Shown here one piece after another: positions 12,304 through 22,483 of a stretch of 64,000 nucleotides of DNA; the stretch's first letter is position 1; each line of letters begins with the position of its first letter. Made by a program: the position numbers and the translations under genes. The DNA comes from Marasmius tenuissimus (lineage: Eukaryota > Basidiomycota > Agaricomycetes > Agaricales > Marasmiaceae), in assembly GCA_029532415.1 (NCBI GenBank), contig JAQOTA010000054.1, positions 3,286,001-3,350,000 of the forward strand, read 5' to 3'. Under the pieces are notes generated by a model. It was not told the DNA's origin. It saw only the letters and a program-made list of their open reading frames with translations, and ran no database searches.

Positions 12304-12315
12304 GGTTATGGGCCC
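12304..12315 (+). other. Copia-A primer binding site, initiator-tRNA(Met) anticodon-arm type
   Basis: The 12 bases directly after the 5' LTR read GGTTATGGGCCC. This is complementary to GGGCCCATAACC, the anticodon-arm sequence of many initiator tRNA(Met) genes. Drosophila copia is known to prime from a cleaved half of this tRNA rather than from its 3' CCA end. The position and sequence fit the same half-tRNA mechanism. The host tRNA itself is not in the window. Confidence 0.7.
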
Positions 12316-12631
12316 CGGTGCCCTGTCGATGTGCCCTGCAATGGCAGCTCTCTAGGATGTGCACCTTTATTGTGTGCTGCCTATGATGATGCGCTATTGT
12401 GGTCGTTGCACTCGATAACCATCGTGACTGCTTAATCGCTGTCGTGATGGGCAGACCGTTAACACCGGTTCTGGACCTGTGAAGTCGACATCTTCATTGA
12501 TGTTTGACGATGGTGGACTGTGTCCTCAACAACAATCGATGGCTATCGCCGTTGACCGTGCAGTGATTTCTTTTATCATTGCCTATGATGATGAACATAT
12601 GCTGATCGTTGTTTTATTACTCCAGATCGCT

Positions 12632-15600
12632 ATGGCTCCTGTTATGTCTACCCTTATCCCCACCGTTGAAGTCTTCAGCGGTGTCAACTGGCGCAAGTGG
12701 TCCAAGGGTCTTGGTACCTATGTGATGATTAACGAGTTCTACGACCATTACACCAACGACGATCCTGAACCTACTGAACCCGACAAACCTAAAGAACCAG
12801 CAGAACCCAAGCCAACTACTCGCACTGTCACTGTTGCTGCTACAACTACAACTGAAGCAACTACACGCACGGAGACGGTCTCTCCTACCGACGCTCAGAT
12901 GCAGCAGTATGCTAGGGACCTGGAGCAGTATGCTAACGCTTTGGAGAGGTATGAGAAGGAGGTTCTCAGGTATGAGAAGGATAATCGACGTTGGAAGAAG
13001 TATGAATTCAAAGCCATGGGTGCACTACGTGCCACCACCACTATTGCCGTGCAGAGTATTATCGAGGATGATGATACGGCTTGGGGCGCTTGGGAGAAGA
13101 TCAAGGCTCGTTATGGTCAACAGACTTCTGTCTCTGTTTGGGCTGACTTCAAATCAGTCATGGAGTTTCGTTTGTCCGGTGGTAACCCCGTTCCCGAAAT
13201 TGCTAAACTCGAACTCCTATTCGGCCAGCTCACTGAAGCTCAGATCGATCTTCCTACTCTCGTCAGAGCCATGCTCCTCCTCTCAATCATTCCACAGTCA
13301 TGGGCCAATGCTCGTGAATTCGCTACCAATGGTAACTCGCCAGCTGAACTTACTTTCGAAGTGGCTCGTGATGCCGTCATTAACCACTACGAATCCCGCA
13401 AACCCGCTCCTCTCGCGTCGCGCATTTCTTCTGTCAAGAAGAAGGACAAGGACCCGAAGTTTAACCAACAGTCTAATCCTCCTTCGTCGACGTCTAATAA
13501 TAACAACCAATCTAAGAACGACAACGACCAGAAGAAGAAAAATAACCGACGTGGCAGGAAGAAGAAGGGTGATTCTCAGGACAACAAGGGTGACTCCTCT
13601 CACAAGGGTCATTCTCATATTGCGTCCCTATCTCATTTGTCCATCTCAACACCACCCATCGTTCCTGATACTCCATCTGTCGTACATCCCGCGGACCGAT
13701 CCCGGGATCCACTCCACATGCAGCGTTTCTCCGGTGCTACCTCTGGTAGTACTATTTTTGAGAATGCTCAGGCTGCTCGCAGTCTTGCCGATCGTCTTGG
13801 TGTTCCCAAGTATGCCCACGTCCTTGAACCTATGGAACAGGGATATGCGGCTGCTTCCTCTTCCTCCCTTAAGCATTGTATTGATGGTCCCTTCTCCACT
13901 GCTCCACCTGCAAAGCGTGCTAAGAGCGTTGAGAAGGTTTACGACCTCTATGATTCTTTCTATGAGGACTCCAACTCTGAGCGTGAGGATTGTATCGCGT
14001 TGAACGCTGTAAACGATTCTTTGCGTATGGAGATTGCAAGTGGAAGTGCCATGGACGTTGACAGTGAGATCGCAGATGCTGCTGGTTTTTCCGACAATGT
14101 TGAGTACGATTCAGTCTCCATCGGATCTGAGGAATCTGACGATGACAGGCAAGTGCCTTATCTCAGTCTTTCTTCTAACACTGATACGAACCTACAGTGC
14201 ACCGCTTTATTAGCCGCTTCTAAACGTAGTAGTTCGGATATCGTGTCCCGTATGAAATTTGCGCAATTTATTGGTGATCACTTTGCCACATGTGCCAATT
14301 GTAAGGGAAAGAAGGCGACTGGAAACTCGCAAGAGTGGATCGTCGATTCAGGTGCTTCATCGCACTTTACTTATGATCTCGAAGATTTTGCCGAGTACGA
14401 ACCTATGAACAATGGACCGCAGCTAAACACTGCACAGAAGGACAACCCTATCCAAATTAAGGGGAAAGGGACTGTGTTCATCTCTCATTCTGTTGAAGGA
14501 TCTGACGGTCGTATGGAGGAACGCATTACGCAACTCTATCCTGTCTATTATGTTCCGCTTTTGTCAATTCGACTTCTCTCGCTTGGAGAATTCTTGCAAG
14601 GTGGTCTGCAAGTATGCGGATCGTCTAGCAAATTGGCTTTTTATCAAAAGGGTCGACGCCAGTCATTGGTATCTTACCCGCTCATGCCTGGTCAAACCAT
14701 TTATTGGGTTAGCTCGCAGAAAGCCTCTGCTCGTAGCTTAATGGCCAAGTCAACGATGAATAAAGTTGACTACAAAGTTCTACACAGACGTTTCGGACAT
14801 TGTTCAGACAAGGCTCTGGATAAAGCTCGGAAGCATACTAAGAACTTCCCGGAATTCGACCGAAAACCGAAGAAAACCCGGTTATGCCGAGGATGTGCAG
14901 AAGGAAAGATGCACTCCAGATCGTTCCCTGACTCTACTACCCGTGCCTCGAAACCCTTTGAAAAAATCCACTCCGACCTCAAACAATTCCCCACTGAGTC
15001 GTACCACAAATACAAATGGTATATGTTGTTTGTCGACGACTGTACTTCACATGGCTGGACAATGCTCATGCGACGCAAATCTGACTCTGTCAAGATGCTC
15101 CGTGACTTTATTGCCATGGTGAAGGTACAATTCGGTGTTGATATTAAGGAATGGATGTCCGATGGAGGGGGAGAGTACAAATCGGATGCCTTCGATGATG
15201 TACTAAAGGAGCACGGTATCAAAATTCTGACCAGCATTCCATATACGCCGGAACAGAATGGTTGTGCAGAACGGTTCAATCGGACCATTGTCGAGAAAGC
15301 TCAAGCTCTTCGCTTTGATGCTTGTCTTCCACCTTCTTGGTGGGAATTCTGTGTGTTGCACGCTGTTGCACTTCACAATCGGACGCCGTCCCAGCGTTTA
15401 CGTTGGTTGACCCCGCATGAGAAGTTGCATGGCAGTGCACCGGATGTTTCGGATCTTCGAGTCTTCGGATGTGCAGCATATGCATTTATTCCGGAAAAGC
15501 GTCGAGTTAACAAGTTATCTCCGCGTTCGGAACTGATGACCTTCATTGGTTTTCAGGAAGGCATGAAAGGATATGTCTTTATGAAAATGTCCAATAATGC

Positions 15601-17833
15601 TATCTTCAAAAGCGCTACTGCTCTGTTCGATGAGAACTTGTTCCCGAAGTGTTCTGATAAGAAACCGCGTGGCTTTACCCCGGTGGGTGAAATCCCTGAA
15701 ATACCGCCGGTATTGGGTGAAAATCCCAACTTCTCTTTGGATAGTGATGATGATTCGTCTGATGACGATCTTTATCCTCCCGAGAACCTTCCAAAGCGAT
15801 CGGAATCTTCACATGACAATGATAGAGATGGTACTGTACCTCAGGGTGAACGTCAACACTCTGGTCCTGATCCTCCGTTCCAGCCTCCTAGGCCACCTAC
15901 ACCAGTGGGTGGTAAAGAGCAGTCTCCGCCGCCAAGGCGTTCAGGCAGGAAACGGACGGGTACTAAGCAACCTGATAACGTATTTGGTGAACAACGAGAC
16001 CCAAATAATCCCTCGCGCATTGTGCGTGATATGGAGAAAATTTCTATATGGAGAGATGCCACGGGTGATAGAGAACCCATGGATCCACCTACTACTCGTA
16101 GGAGAGGCAGACCCAGAAAAGTTCCTGGGACTAATCGTGCCAGTCTGTCTACCATGTGTAACTCCAGGGGGAGTCAGCCCGATAGCTTAGTGCAACAATT
16201 ATCCCAGGAAGGGGGAGTAGGTTTCGTGATTTATCTGTTAAATCGGGCAGTTCCCGTTCACGATGACCTCACCGATATGTCTAACGTTCGAGAGTGGACT
16301 CTCCGTGACATACTGAAGCTGCCAGCTGAGCAGCAGAGAGAATGGAAGGCTGCTTGCCGCGATGAACTAGAGGCTCTTCGCAAGCGCAAGGTCTTCGAAT
16401 TGGTTGACCTACCTAAAGGTCGTAAGGCTGTAAAAAACAGATGGGTGTTTGACGTTAAGTCAGACGGTCGTAAGAAAGCTCGACTTGTTGCCAAGGGTTT
16501 CTCTCAGGTCGAAGGTGTCGACTTTGATGAGATCTTCTCACCAGTTGTACGGTTTGAAACTGTACGGATGATGCTCGCACTCGCAGCTCTCAAAAACTGG
16601 CACATTCAGGCATTGGATGTGAAGAACGCCTTTCTTTATGGTGAACTTAAAGAAGAGATCTATATGGATCAACCTGAAGGTTTCAAGGTTAAGGGTCAGG
16701 AAGGCAAAGTCTATCGCCTTCGCCGTGCATTATATGGACTAAAGCAAGCCGCTCTTGAGTGGTGGCGTGCTCTCAGCTCGTCCATGGAAGTAATGGGCTT
16801 CAAACGCTTAACTTCCGATGCAGGTCTCTTCATCTGCAAAGATCGTGAGACTGGTGAAGAATGTATCGCTTTGATCTATGTCGACGATGCATTATTCCTT
16901 GGACCCAACAAAGCCTTTGTCGAAAAGAAGAAAGCCGAGTTTATGGCTCGTTGGGAATGCCATGATCCTGGAGAAGTTAAAGAGTTCTTGCGCATGCGTA
17001 TTCGTCGCAGAGGCTGTAAAATCCTTCTTGACCAGACTGACTACTTGAAGAAGGTCTTGAAGCGATTTGGCATGCAGAATGCAAAAGCAGCTGATACTCC
17101 TCTTCCCGCCGGCTATATTCCACAACCCAACGAAGGTCCTGTTGATCCCGAACGTCGCGCTCAATATCAATCAGTGATTGGATCGCTTCTGTATATCATG
17201 CTTGGCACTCGTCCAGATATTGCCTACACTGTTACAAAGCTTTCTCAATTCTCTGCTAATCCATCGGAGGACTACCTGAAGAAGGCGCTTTATATTTGCC
17301 GCTATCTTGCAGGAACTCCAGACTATGCATTGGTCTATGATGGAGCCTCTGACGGAGGTTTACTAGCATTTACTGATTCTGATTGGGCTGCTGATCCTAT
17401 CAAGTGTCGGTCGATCACGGGCTATTTTTTCAAATTGGCAGGTGGCATCTTCTGTTGGCAATCACGCGCCCAGAAGACTGTTGCGCTTTCATCCACTGAA
17501 GCTGAATACATGGCGCTATCCGACTGTAGTCGTCAGGCTGTGTGGATTCGACAGTTACTCTCTGAACTTGGGATTGATATGACTCCTGTACCCATATGTG
17601 GAGACAATCAAGGCTCGATTTTTATCGCCTCTAACCCAGTTCAAGAACGTCGCACCAAACACATTGATATTCGCTATCACTATATTCGCGAATGTGTTTC
17701 AGACCGCAAGGTCGATCTTTTCTTTATTGACGGTGCCTATAATCCTGCGGACATGTTTACCAAGAATTTGGGTCATGTCAAGTTCTCCGCTTTTAGAGAA
17801 CATCTTGGACTTGAATTTTATTCGTCCGAATAG
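12632..17833 (+). CDS. Copia-A gag-pol polyprotein
   Basis: The frame is open from 12479, but the ATG at 12632 starts a typical gag N-terminus (VEVFSGVNWRKWSKGLGTYV), giving about 1,733 aa. Domains in order: gag with a basic, Asn/Lys-rich tail but no CCHC knuckle; aspartic protease (WIVDSGASSHFT); integrase with the HHCC finger (HRRFGHC to CRGC) and DDE residues in FVDDC, SDGGGEY and NGCAERFNRT; reverse transcriptase (RWVFDVKSDG, then LDVKNAFLYGELKEEIY, then IYVDDALFLG); RNase H (TDSDWAAD, LSSTEAEYMAL, TKHIDIRYHYIRE). No stop or frameshift is seen and all catalytic residues are present, so it may encode a functional polyprotein. The ATG lies 7 nt after a splice-acceptor-like TTACTCCAG, which with the LTR donor at 12250 would form a 376-nt leader intron. 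Confidence 0.93.
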   Translation: MAPVMSTLIPTVEVFSGVNWRKWSKGLGTYVMINEFYDHYTNDDPEPTEPDKPKEPAEPKPTTRTVTVAATTTTEATTRTETVSPTDAQMQQYARDLEQYANALERYEKEVLRYEKDNRRWKKYEFKAMGALRATTTIAVQSIIEDDDTAWGAWEKIKARYGQQTSVSVWADFKSVMEFRLSGGNPVPEIAKLELLFGQLTEAQIDLPTLVRAMLLLSIIPQSWANAREFATNGNSPAELTFEVARDAVINHYESRKPAPLASRISSVKKKDKDPKFNQQSNPPSSTSNNNNQSKNDNDQKKKNNRRGRKKKGDSQDNKGDSSHKGHSHIASLSHLSISTPPIVPDTPSVVHPADRSRDPLHMQRFSGATSGSTIFENAQAARSLADRLGVPKYAHVLEPMEQGYAAASSSSLKHCIDGPFSTAPPAKRAKSVEKVYDLYDSFYEDSNSEREDCIALNAVNDSLRMEIASGSAMDVDSEIADAAGFSDNVEYDSVSIGSEESDDDRQVPYLSLSSNTDTNLQCTALLAASKRSSSDIVSRMKFAQFIGDHFATCANCKGKKATGNSQEWIVDSGASSHFTYDLEDFAEYEPMNNGPQLNTAQKDNPIQIKGKGTVFISHSVEGSDGRMEERITQLYPVYYVPLLSIRLLSLGEFLQGGLQVCGSSSKLAFYQKGRRQSLVSYPLMPGQTIYWVSSQKASARSLMAKSTMNKVDYKVLHRRFGHCSDKALDKARKHTKNFPEFDRKPKKTRLCRGCAEGKMHSRSFPDSTTRASKPFEKIHSDLKQFPTESYHKYKWYMLFVDDCTSHGWTMLMRRKSDSVKMLRDFIAMVKVQFGVDIKEWMSDGGGEYKSDAFDDVLKEHGIKILTSIPYTPEQNGCAERFNRTIVEKAQALRFDACLPPSWWEFCVLHAVALHNRTPSQRLRWLTPHEKLHGSAPDVSDLRVFGCAAYAFIPEKRRVNKLSPRSELMTFIGFQEGMKGYVFMKMSNNAIFKSATALFDENLFPKCSDKKPRGFTPVGEIPEIPPVLGENPNFSLDSDDDSSDDDLYPPENLPKRSESSHDNDRDGTVPQGERQHSGPDPPFQPPRPPTPVGGKEQSPPPRRSGRKRTGTKQPDNVFGEQRDPNNPSRIVRDMEKISIWRDATGDREPMDPPTTRRRGRPRKVPGTNRASLSTMCNSRGSQPDSLVQQLSQEGGVGFVIYLLNRAVPVHDDLTDMSNVREWTLRDILKLPAEQQREWKAACRDELEALRKRKVFELVDLPKGRKAVKNRWVFDVKSDGRKKARLVAKGFSQVEGVDFDEIFSPVVRFETVRMMLALAALKNWHIQALDVKNAFLYGELKEEIYMDQPEGFKVKGQEGKVYRLRRALYGLKQAALEWWRALSSSMEVMGFKRLTSDAGLFICKDRETGEECIALIYVDDALFLGPNKAFVEKKKAEFMARWECHDPGEVKEFLRMRIRRRGCKILLDQTDYLKKVLKRFGMQNAKAADTPLPAGYIPQPNEGPVDPERRAQYQSVIGSLLYIMLGTRPDIAYTVTKLSQFSANPSEDYLKKALYICRYLAGTPDYALVYDGASDGGLLAFTDSDWAADPIKCRSITGYFFKLAGGIFCWQSRAQKTVALSSTEAEYMALSDCSRQAVWIRQLLSELGIDMTPVPICGDNQGSIFIASNPVQERRTKHIDIRYHYIRECVSDRKVDLFFIDGAYNPADMFTKNLGHVKFSAFREHLGLEFYSSE

Positions 17834-17863
17834 ACGCTTCGTGCTCTACTTGTGCCGCACTTA

Positions 17864-17874
17864 GCGAGGGGGAG
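17864..17874 (+). other. Copia-A polypurine tract
   Basis: GCGAGGGGGAG, an almost pure purine run, ends one base before the 3' LTR. This is the expected priming site for plus-strand DNA synthesis. Confidence 0.75.
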
Positions 17875-18132
17875 TGTTGAATCCGGACTACCGGATATAT
17901 GGACCATTGTATTGGGCCGCATATATGCTTCAATCGTTTCACTATGATCTATGCTATTCCTAGTCACTCCTGTTATAGAAGATACAGCCACCTCTGTATA
18001 GTATATAAGTAGCTCTGTATCTACATGCAATACCAGCACTTTTACTACTCTCGTTGCTGCCTCTAAGCCTATCTCCAGGTGAGCTAGTCTGTCCCATGCT
18101 GCCACTGCGTGGGCAGGACCTCTGCCTCAACA
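17875..18132 (+). repeat. Copia-A 3' LTR
   Basis: 258 bp. It matches the 5' LTR except for five transitions near its start and is followed by the TTCCC duplication. Confidence 0.95.
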
Positions 18133-18137
18133 TTCCC

Positions 18138-18250
18138 ACTTTTGACCACGAACTGGTCGAGTGGGAAGTGAGTTCGTTTCTTTACATTTGCTCACTTAAT
18201 CATTACTTACGTATCAACTGTAGTAGAAGAGCTTACCAGCTCGTTTTACA
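18138..18250 (+). repeat. Copia-B 5' LTR, right part
   Basis: Resumes the copia-B LTR after copia-A and its duplicated TTCCC, and ends TCGTTTTACA. It contains the 56-nt intron-like segment at 18168-18223. Confidence 0.9.
18168..18223 (+). other. Intron-like segment inside the copia-B LTR
   Basis: Begins GTGAGTTCG and ends CAACTGTAG, 56 nt long, with a CTCACTTAAT-type branch candidate. This is the size and signal set of host introns in this window. The 3' LTR has the same segment at 26920-26975. The partial LTR copy at 18262-18319 lacks exactly these bases, with its junction GGGAA/TAGAAG where splicing would join the flanks. Confidence 0.75.
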
Positions 18251-18261
18251 GGTATATATCG

Positions 18262-18319
18262 ACTTTTGACCATGAACTGGTCGAGTGGGAATAGAAGAGC
18301 TTACCAGCTTGTTTTACAG
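18262..18319 (+). repeat. Intronless partial copy of the copia-B LTR end
   Basis: 58 bp that repeat the last part of the LTR (ACTTTTGACC to GTTTTACAG) without the 56-nt intron-like segment and with two C-to-T differences. One of these turns ACG into ATG (18272-18274), opening a frame with MNWSSGNRRAYQLVLQ. It starts 11 bp after the LTR end and stops at the inversion breakpoint. It may be leader or gag start, or the product of reverse transcription of a spliced RNA. Confidence 0.7.
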
Positions 18320-19090
18320 TTGATGACCCCCCTAACGTATCGTCGGTGTAGGTGCCAGTCATGGTCTCCCCCGACTCCCTGGCCCTACTGCGTACGCACT
18401 GATCTGCTTCAGATCGTTTTCATCCCATCTCCTCATAAGCCTTGTCCAACGTAACAAACCAGTTATGCCCAGCCTGGCACATCCCGTATATGGACTTGAG
18501 AACCCTCATGACCTTTCCTGACCCAGCTCGCTCATGTCCTTCGGGGATCCATACGTATGTCTCCTCCTCAAGGTTGGCGTTGAGATATGCTGAGGCAAAA
18601 TCGATTTGCCAGATGTGATAGTCAAGGGTTGTCCAAAGGGCGAGTAGAATTCGGAGGCATTCGAACCTCAGGGTACCGGCATACGTCTCGGTGAAATCTA
18701 TCCCTTCCACCTGTCGTCTGCTGTCTATCACCAGCCTCGCCTTTCTCTTAACGATATTACCGTCGCCATCTACCTTGTTTGCAAAGACCCACAGTGGTTT
18801 TAACGCTCTCTTCCCTCGAGGTAGGTCCTGCAGTTCACCAAAGACGCCAAACTCCTCCATTCTCTGCAGTTCTTTGTCTATGGCTAACTTCCAAACCTCT
18901 GGGTTCCTCATGGCATCTGCATATGTCTTTGGTGTTGACTCTGCACCTAGAGCGGTAAGGACAAGAGGCTCGGAGATGAAGTCGATATCGTCCAGTAGTT
19001 CGGTGATGCTGGCAGCGGGGTTGCTGGTTCGAGAACGGGTGCGCATGGTCCACAGCTCTCTTGTGAGTGTAGGCAACGCCCCGCCAATTT
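18319..19090 (-). pseudogene. Copia-B reverse transcriptase, N-terminal half (inverted)
   Basis: Minus-strand frame to 18420 with typical copia RT blocks: KPLWVFANKVDGDGNIVKRK, then IDFASAYLNANLEEETYVW, then LKSIYGMCQAGHNWF. After an in-frame TGA at 18417-18419 the frame continues with KRSEADQCVRSR and a YTDD active-site block. It ends at the inversion breakpoint near 18319. The remainder of the RT lies 7.4 kb away on the plus strand from 25711. Upstream it meets the inserted transposase region at about 19090. Confidence 0.8.
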
Positions 19091-19591
19091 AAACTCCGCC
19101 GCGTAAGTCGCCCGATTTGGATTCACTTCCAAAAATCCGATGCGCTTTCGCGCTGGGCCCTGCAAATTTCGCAAGCTTGAACGGGAGCCCTCTGCCTCTA
19201 ACTTTGGCGGAGGACCATACTTTGAATAATGTTGTTATCAATATTGTCGATTCAAATCAATTAATTTTCTGCAATTTCTTTCGCTATGGGCATTCCCTGT
19301 TGTAAGCGGCACACATTTTGAGCTCATACACATAGAATACTACGAAATTTCTGGTTTCCAATCGACATGATTTACCTATGGCCAATTTGGACCAAATTCC
19401 GATACTTTTTTGGGTGCCGGAGAGGCCGCAAGCACCTTCCCGAAATTTGGGCGGAATACTGGTGTACAAACAAGAATAAACATACTTCCCATCCGCGACG
19501 CGTTCAATTTTTTTTCCATCTCAAGCTCAAAACGCGTGAAATACGCGTCTTTTAACGTGTTACTCTCAAATTCACGGACTATCAATGCCAC
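19091..19591. other. Upstream flank of the inserted transposase gene
   Basis: This tract separates the broken copia-B pol from the first coiled-coil codons of the DDE-type transposase. It probably belongs to that insert, but I found neither terminal inverted repeats nor a target duplication. Confidence 0.3.
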
Positions 19592-22483
19592 ATGGGCAAG
19601 CGCACGACCTTTGCAGAACGACAAGCTCGCACAGCAAATGCATCCGCCAAGCAAAGAAAAACCTCCGATAATACACACGATGCCGTATCCAATCAGCATA
19701 GCAATGTTGGCACAATGAATGATGAGAAGGAGAATGACGAGAAACTGGCCAAGGAGAGGACTCGTGGAGATCACTTTAAGGGAGAGAGAGATAAATCCGA
19801 GAAGAGGGCACGGTATTGGCAGGGTCGGGCAGAGAAGGAGAAGGATAAGAACAAGGAGTTGAAAAAAGAGAGGAAGGTTATGGACAAGGAGATCCTGCGA
19901 AAGGACAAGGAGTTAGAGAGACAGAGGATCCGTATGGAAGAGATGGATGACAAAAATAGCCAGCAGAGAGAATCTATCGAAGGGTATCAAGGCAGGTTAC
20001 ACGCTGTCAGTCAGAAGGTCGCCTGAATCCCGGATAGACTGAAAACTGTATTCGGACGCGCATTGAATGTTTTCTCGAAGAAGGGCCCGAGTACTTCCCA
20101 TACAAAGGATCAGGGTGTGATTCGGGATGAAACATGCGATATCATGAACGACTTGGTTGTGTTAGATGGAGTTGCATCGAAGAATGTCTTTAGGGTGTTT
20201 ACGAGAATAGCTGGGGCTTTAGGAGTCAAAGTAGAGGGGACTGTGGATGAGAGAAGTGTGCGCCGGATAGTCAAGGAGGGCGGGAATGCGTCAAGCATGC
20301 AGTTTGTGGATGCTGTGAGCTGTGCTAAAGGTATGTGAAGTATAACTCGAGTCCCATCTCGTTAATTGACGCGTTAAATAGGTGTTACGTTGTGTGGTGA
20401 TGGAACAACTCACAAGAACGAAACATACGAGACCAAGTTTGCGACAGTGAATGATGGTGCTGATACACGACTTCAGTTCTTTCTTGGAATTAAAACGGCG
20501 ATCAACCACACCAGCGAAACCCAATTGGATGGTTGGATTGAGTTGGTTGAGGAGATGTACCACCTGTCCTATGACAGTGGACTCATTTCAAGGAATGACA
20601 CGTCGGAGTTCTGGAAAGCCGTTACTGGGTTTCATTCAGACCATGCTGAAGACCAAAAGAAGCTATTCCGGCTGTTGAAGGAGTGGAAACAAGCGGTGGA
20701 TAGAGATATCCGTGGGGTGAATGCCAAGAGGACCATGAATCAATTGGAGCACGCGTCATTTGTGCTCAAATGTTCTCTCCAAGCAGTCGATCAGGTTGGA
20801 GGACCGGAGATATGGGACATGTTGACAGTTGAGCAACGGAATTCCAAGGTTGAGGAGGCAAGGCGGGTGTTGATCTGGGAGATGGGGGAGGAGGAGTTCC
20901 AGAAGCTGCCGGAGCACAAGAAAAAGGAGATTGATTTCTTCTTATGGGCGGGGTGTTGCATGCATAAGGAAATGAATGCATTCAAGGGCGGTTGTCTTGG
21001 TTTGGATAAGTTCTGGGAAGCGCATAGAGGGGTGTTGGAGGGGCCGAGGAAGATGTTTAACTGTGACAATGCCACAACCGTTGAGCTAGCCCCTGGGACA
21101 GCAGCCTTGCAGCGGGCCGAGGAGAATACCAAGGGCGGGGCAATCAAGGTAGCCAGCCTCTGCGGAGCAATCTTTCGACACAAAGACCGTAAACGTGGGC
21201 AGCAAGATACTATACGATTCTATTTCGACCATGAACTCGGGTTTGTCATCACCTTTCCTGATACCAGCAACACGCGCTTCCAGTCTCACGCCGAGGCATG
21301 TGCCATTCTCATCACCCATATCGGCCTCTTCATCAAATTCCTGACCTACGTGAAGGAGAACAAGGATAGCCGTAAGTGGAATCATATGGAGCAAAACGTG
21401 TGGCATGGGCTACACTGCAATGCAACACGACACGAAATTTGTGTTATTACCCTCTATTGGCTCGCAGTCAGTGTTCCCTACATGCGGGAAATCCGTGGTC
21501 CCTTTTGAGAACACGACAATGTCTTACTCCTTGGTGGTCTTCATCAACGCGTCATTGCTCACATTGACACTTTGATAAGTGAACCATGGCGTTTGGTTGG
21601 TCCTGACGCGTCTTCCCTGGTAGGGTCACTGGATGGGAAGTCATGGGAGCGCCCACAAGCTTTCTACGCGGTCCAGTACCATTCAAAAGATCTTCCCCAT
21701 CTCGAGAAGCTTTTGGTCGCCTTTCTTGTCAATTGCCGCCCATCCTGGGTTCGGTTTTCCTCTGAGTTAATAGACCCTCAAGGGCCGGTTGTACTTGCCA
21801 CGCCGGCACAGAAGAAACGGGCTTTTATGGAGAGCTCCAACGACCAGTGTGAAGGCTCATTTGCACACTTTTGTCAAACTGCCCGACGTAATCCCACGAT
21901 GTCGCTCATCCAATACAATTCGCGACAGATGTATCGAATCAACCGTACCCATGAGTATATTCGCACTCTCTCCCCCGAAATGCGCGCTTTTCTCCGCCGA
22001 ATCACGCGTCAACAGGACGAATCTGGAGCTAATCGAGAATCCAAGCTTGCATTGGCGCGTTACAAGCAGCAGGTTGTGTTGGACAAGGCCGAGAAGGACC
22101 GGGCTGCTGCAGAGCAGAAGCAGGCAGCCATTGATGAGCTCAACCGAGTCTCTCCTATTTTGACCGTTGGTGAACTTAATTTCCATATACAAGAGCCTCG
22201 TTCAAGCGAGCTCTACCTATCTGTTGCGAAGTTGGATATGCAGTTGAAGTGGCAGTGGATGTATGGGGTCAAAGGTGTGGTTAGTGGGTCTATTGATAGC
22301 TGGGGTAAGCGGGAGGCCAAAATCGACCTCCTCAGAGCTGCTATAGTTCAGTGCAACCAGAAGGAAATCACGGTTGAGAATTACACCCAGCGGTTCGAGG
22401 CGGAAGAGGAAGAATCAAATGTAGAGATTACCATAGAAGACCTTGAAGCCTATGACTCGGAGAGAGACTACTTCGAGCGTTAA
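19592..22483 (+). pseudogene. DDE-type transposase-like gene, interrupted by two in-frame TGA codons
   Basis: A long protein read in one frame. An N-terminal coiled coil rich in Lys/Glu (19592-20026) is followed by an in-frame TGA at 20024-20026 and then a linker. A 51-nt intron lies at 20331-20381 (GTATGT...AATAG). The catalytic-looking region has an Asp in LCGDGTTHKNE, then WAGCCMHKEMNAFKGG, which fits the [C/D](2)H motif of hAT/MuDR/P/KDZ-like transposases. A second TGA sits at 21506-21508. The C-terminal part contains NDQCEGSFAHF with a candidate catalytic Glu. Related proteins are common in Agaricomycete genomes as unnamed hypotheticals, in my recollection. It lies within the copia-B interior between integrase and RT, so it inserted there. 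The two stops make this copy inactive. The exact superfamily is not settled. Confidence 0.65.

Larger units (their letters stand above)
12046..18132 (+). mobile_element. Copia-A: complete Ty1/copia element, TSD TTCCC
   Basis: A 6,087-bp element with 258-bp LTRs at 12046-12303 and 17875-18132, flanked by TTCCC at 12041-12045 and 18133-18137. It has a tRNA-type primer site right after the 5' LTR, a purine tract (GCGAGGGGGAG) right before the 3' LTR, and one uninterrupted gag-pol frame. The LTRs differ at five positions, all transitions and all within the first 75 bp. It sits inside the 5' LTR of copia-B, so it inserted later. Nothing visible prevents activity. Confidence 0.95.

Noticed and set aside
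12834..14003. 389-aa alternative-frame ORF in copia-A gag
   Set aside because: It overlaps the intact gag-pol frame in another phase and is Leu/Ser/Arg-rich without motifs; a shadow of the real frame.
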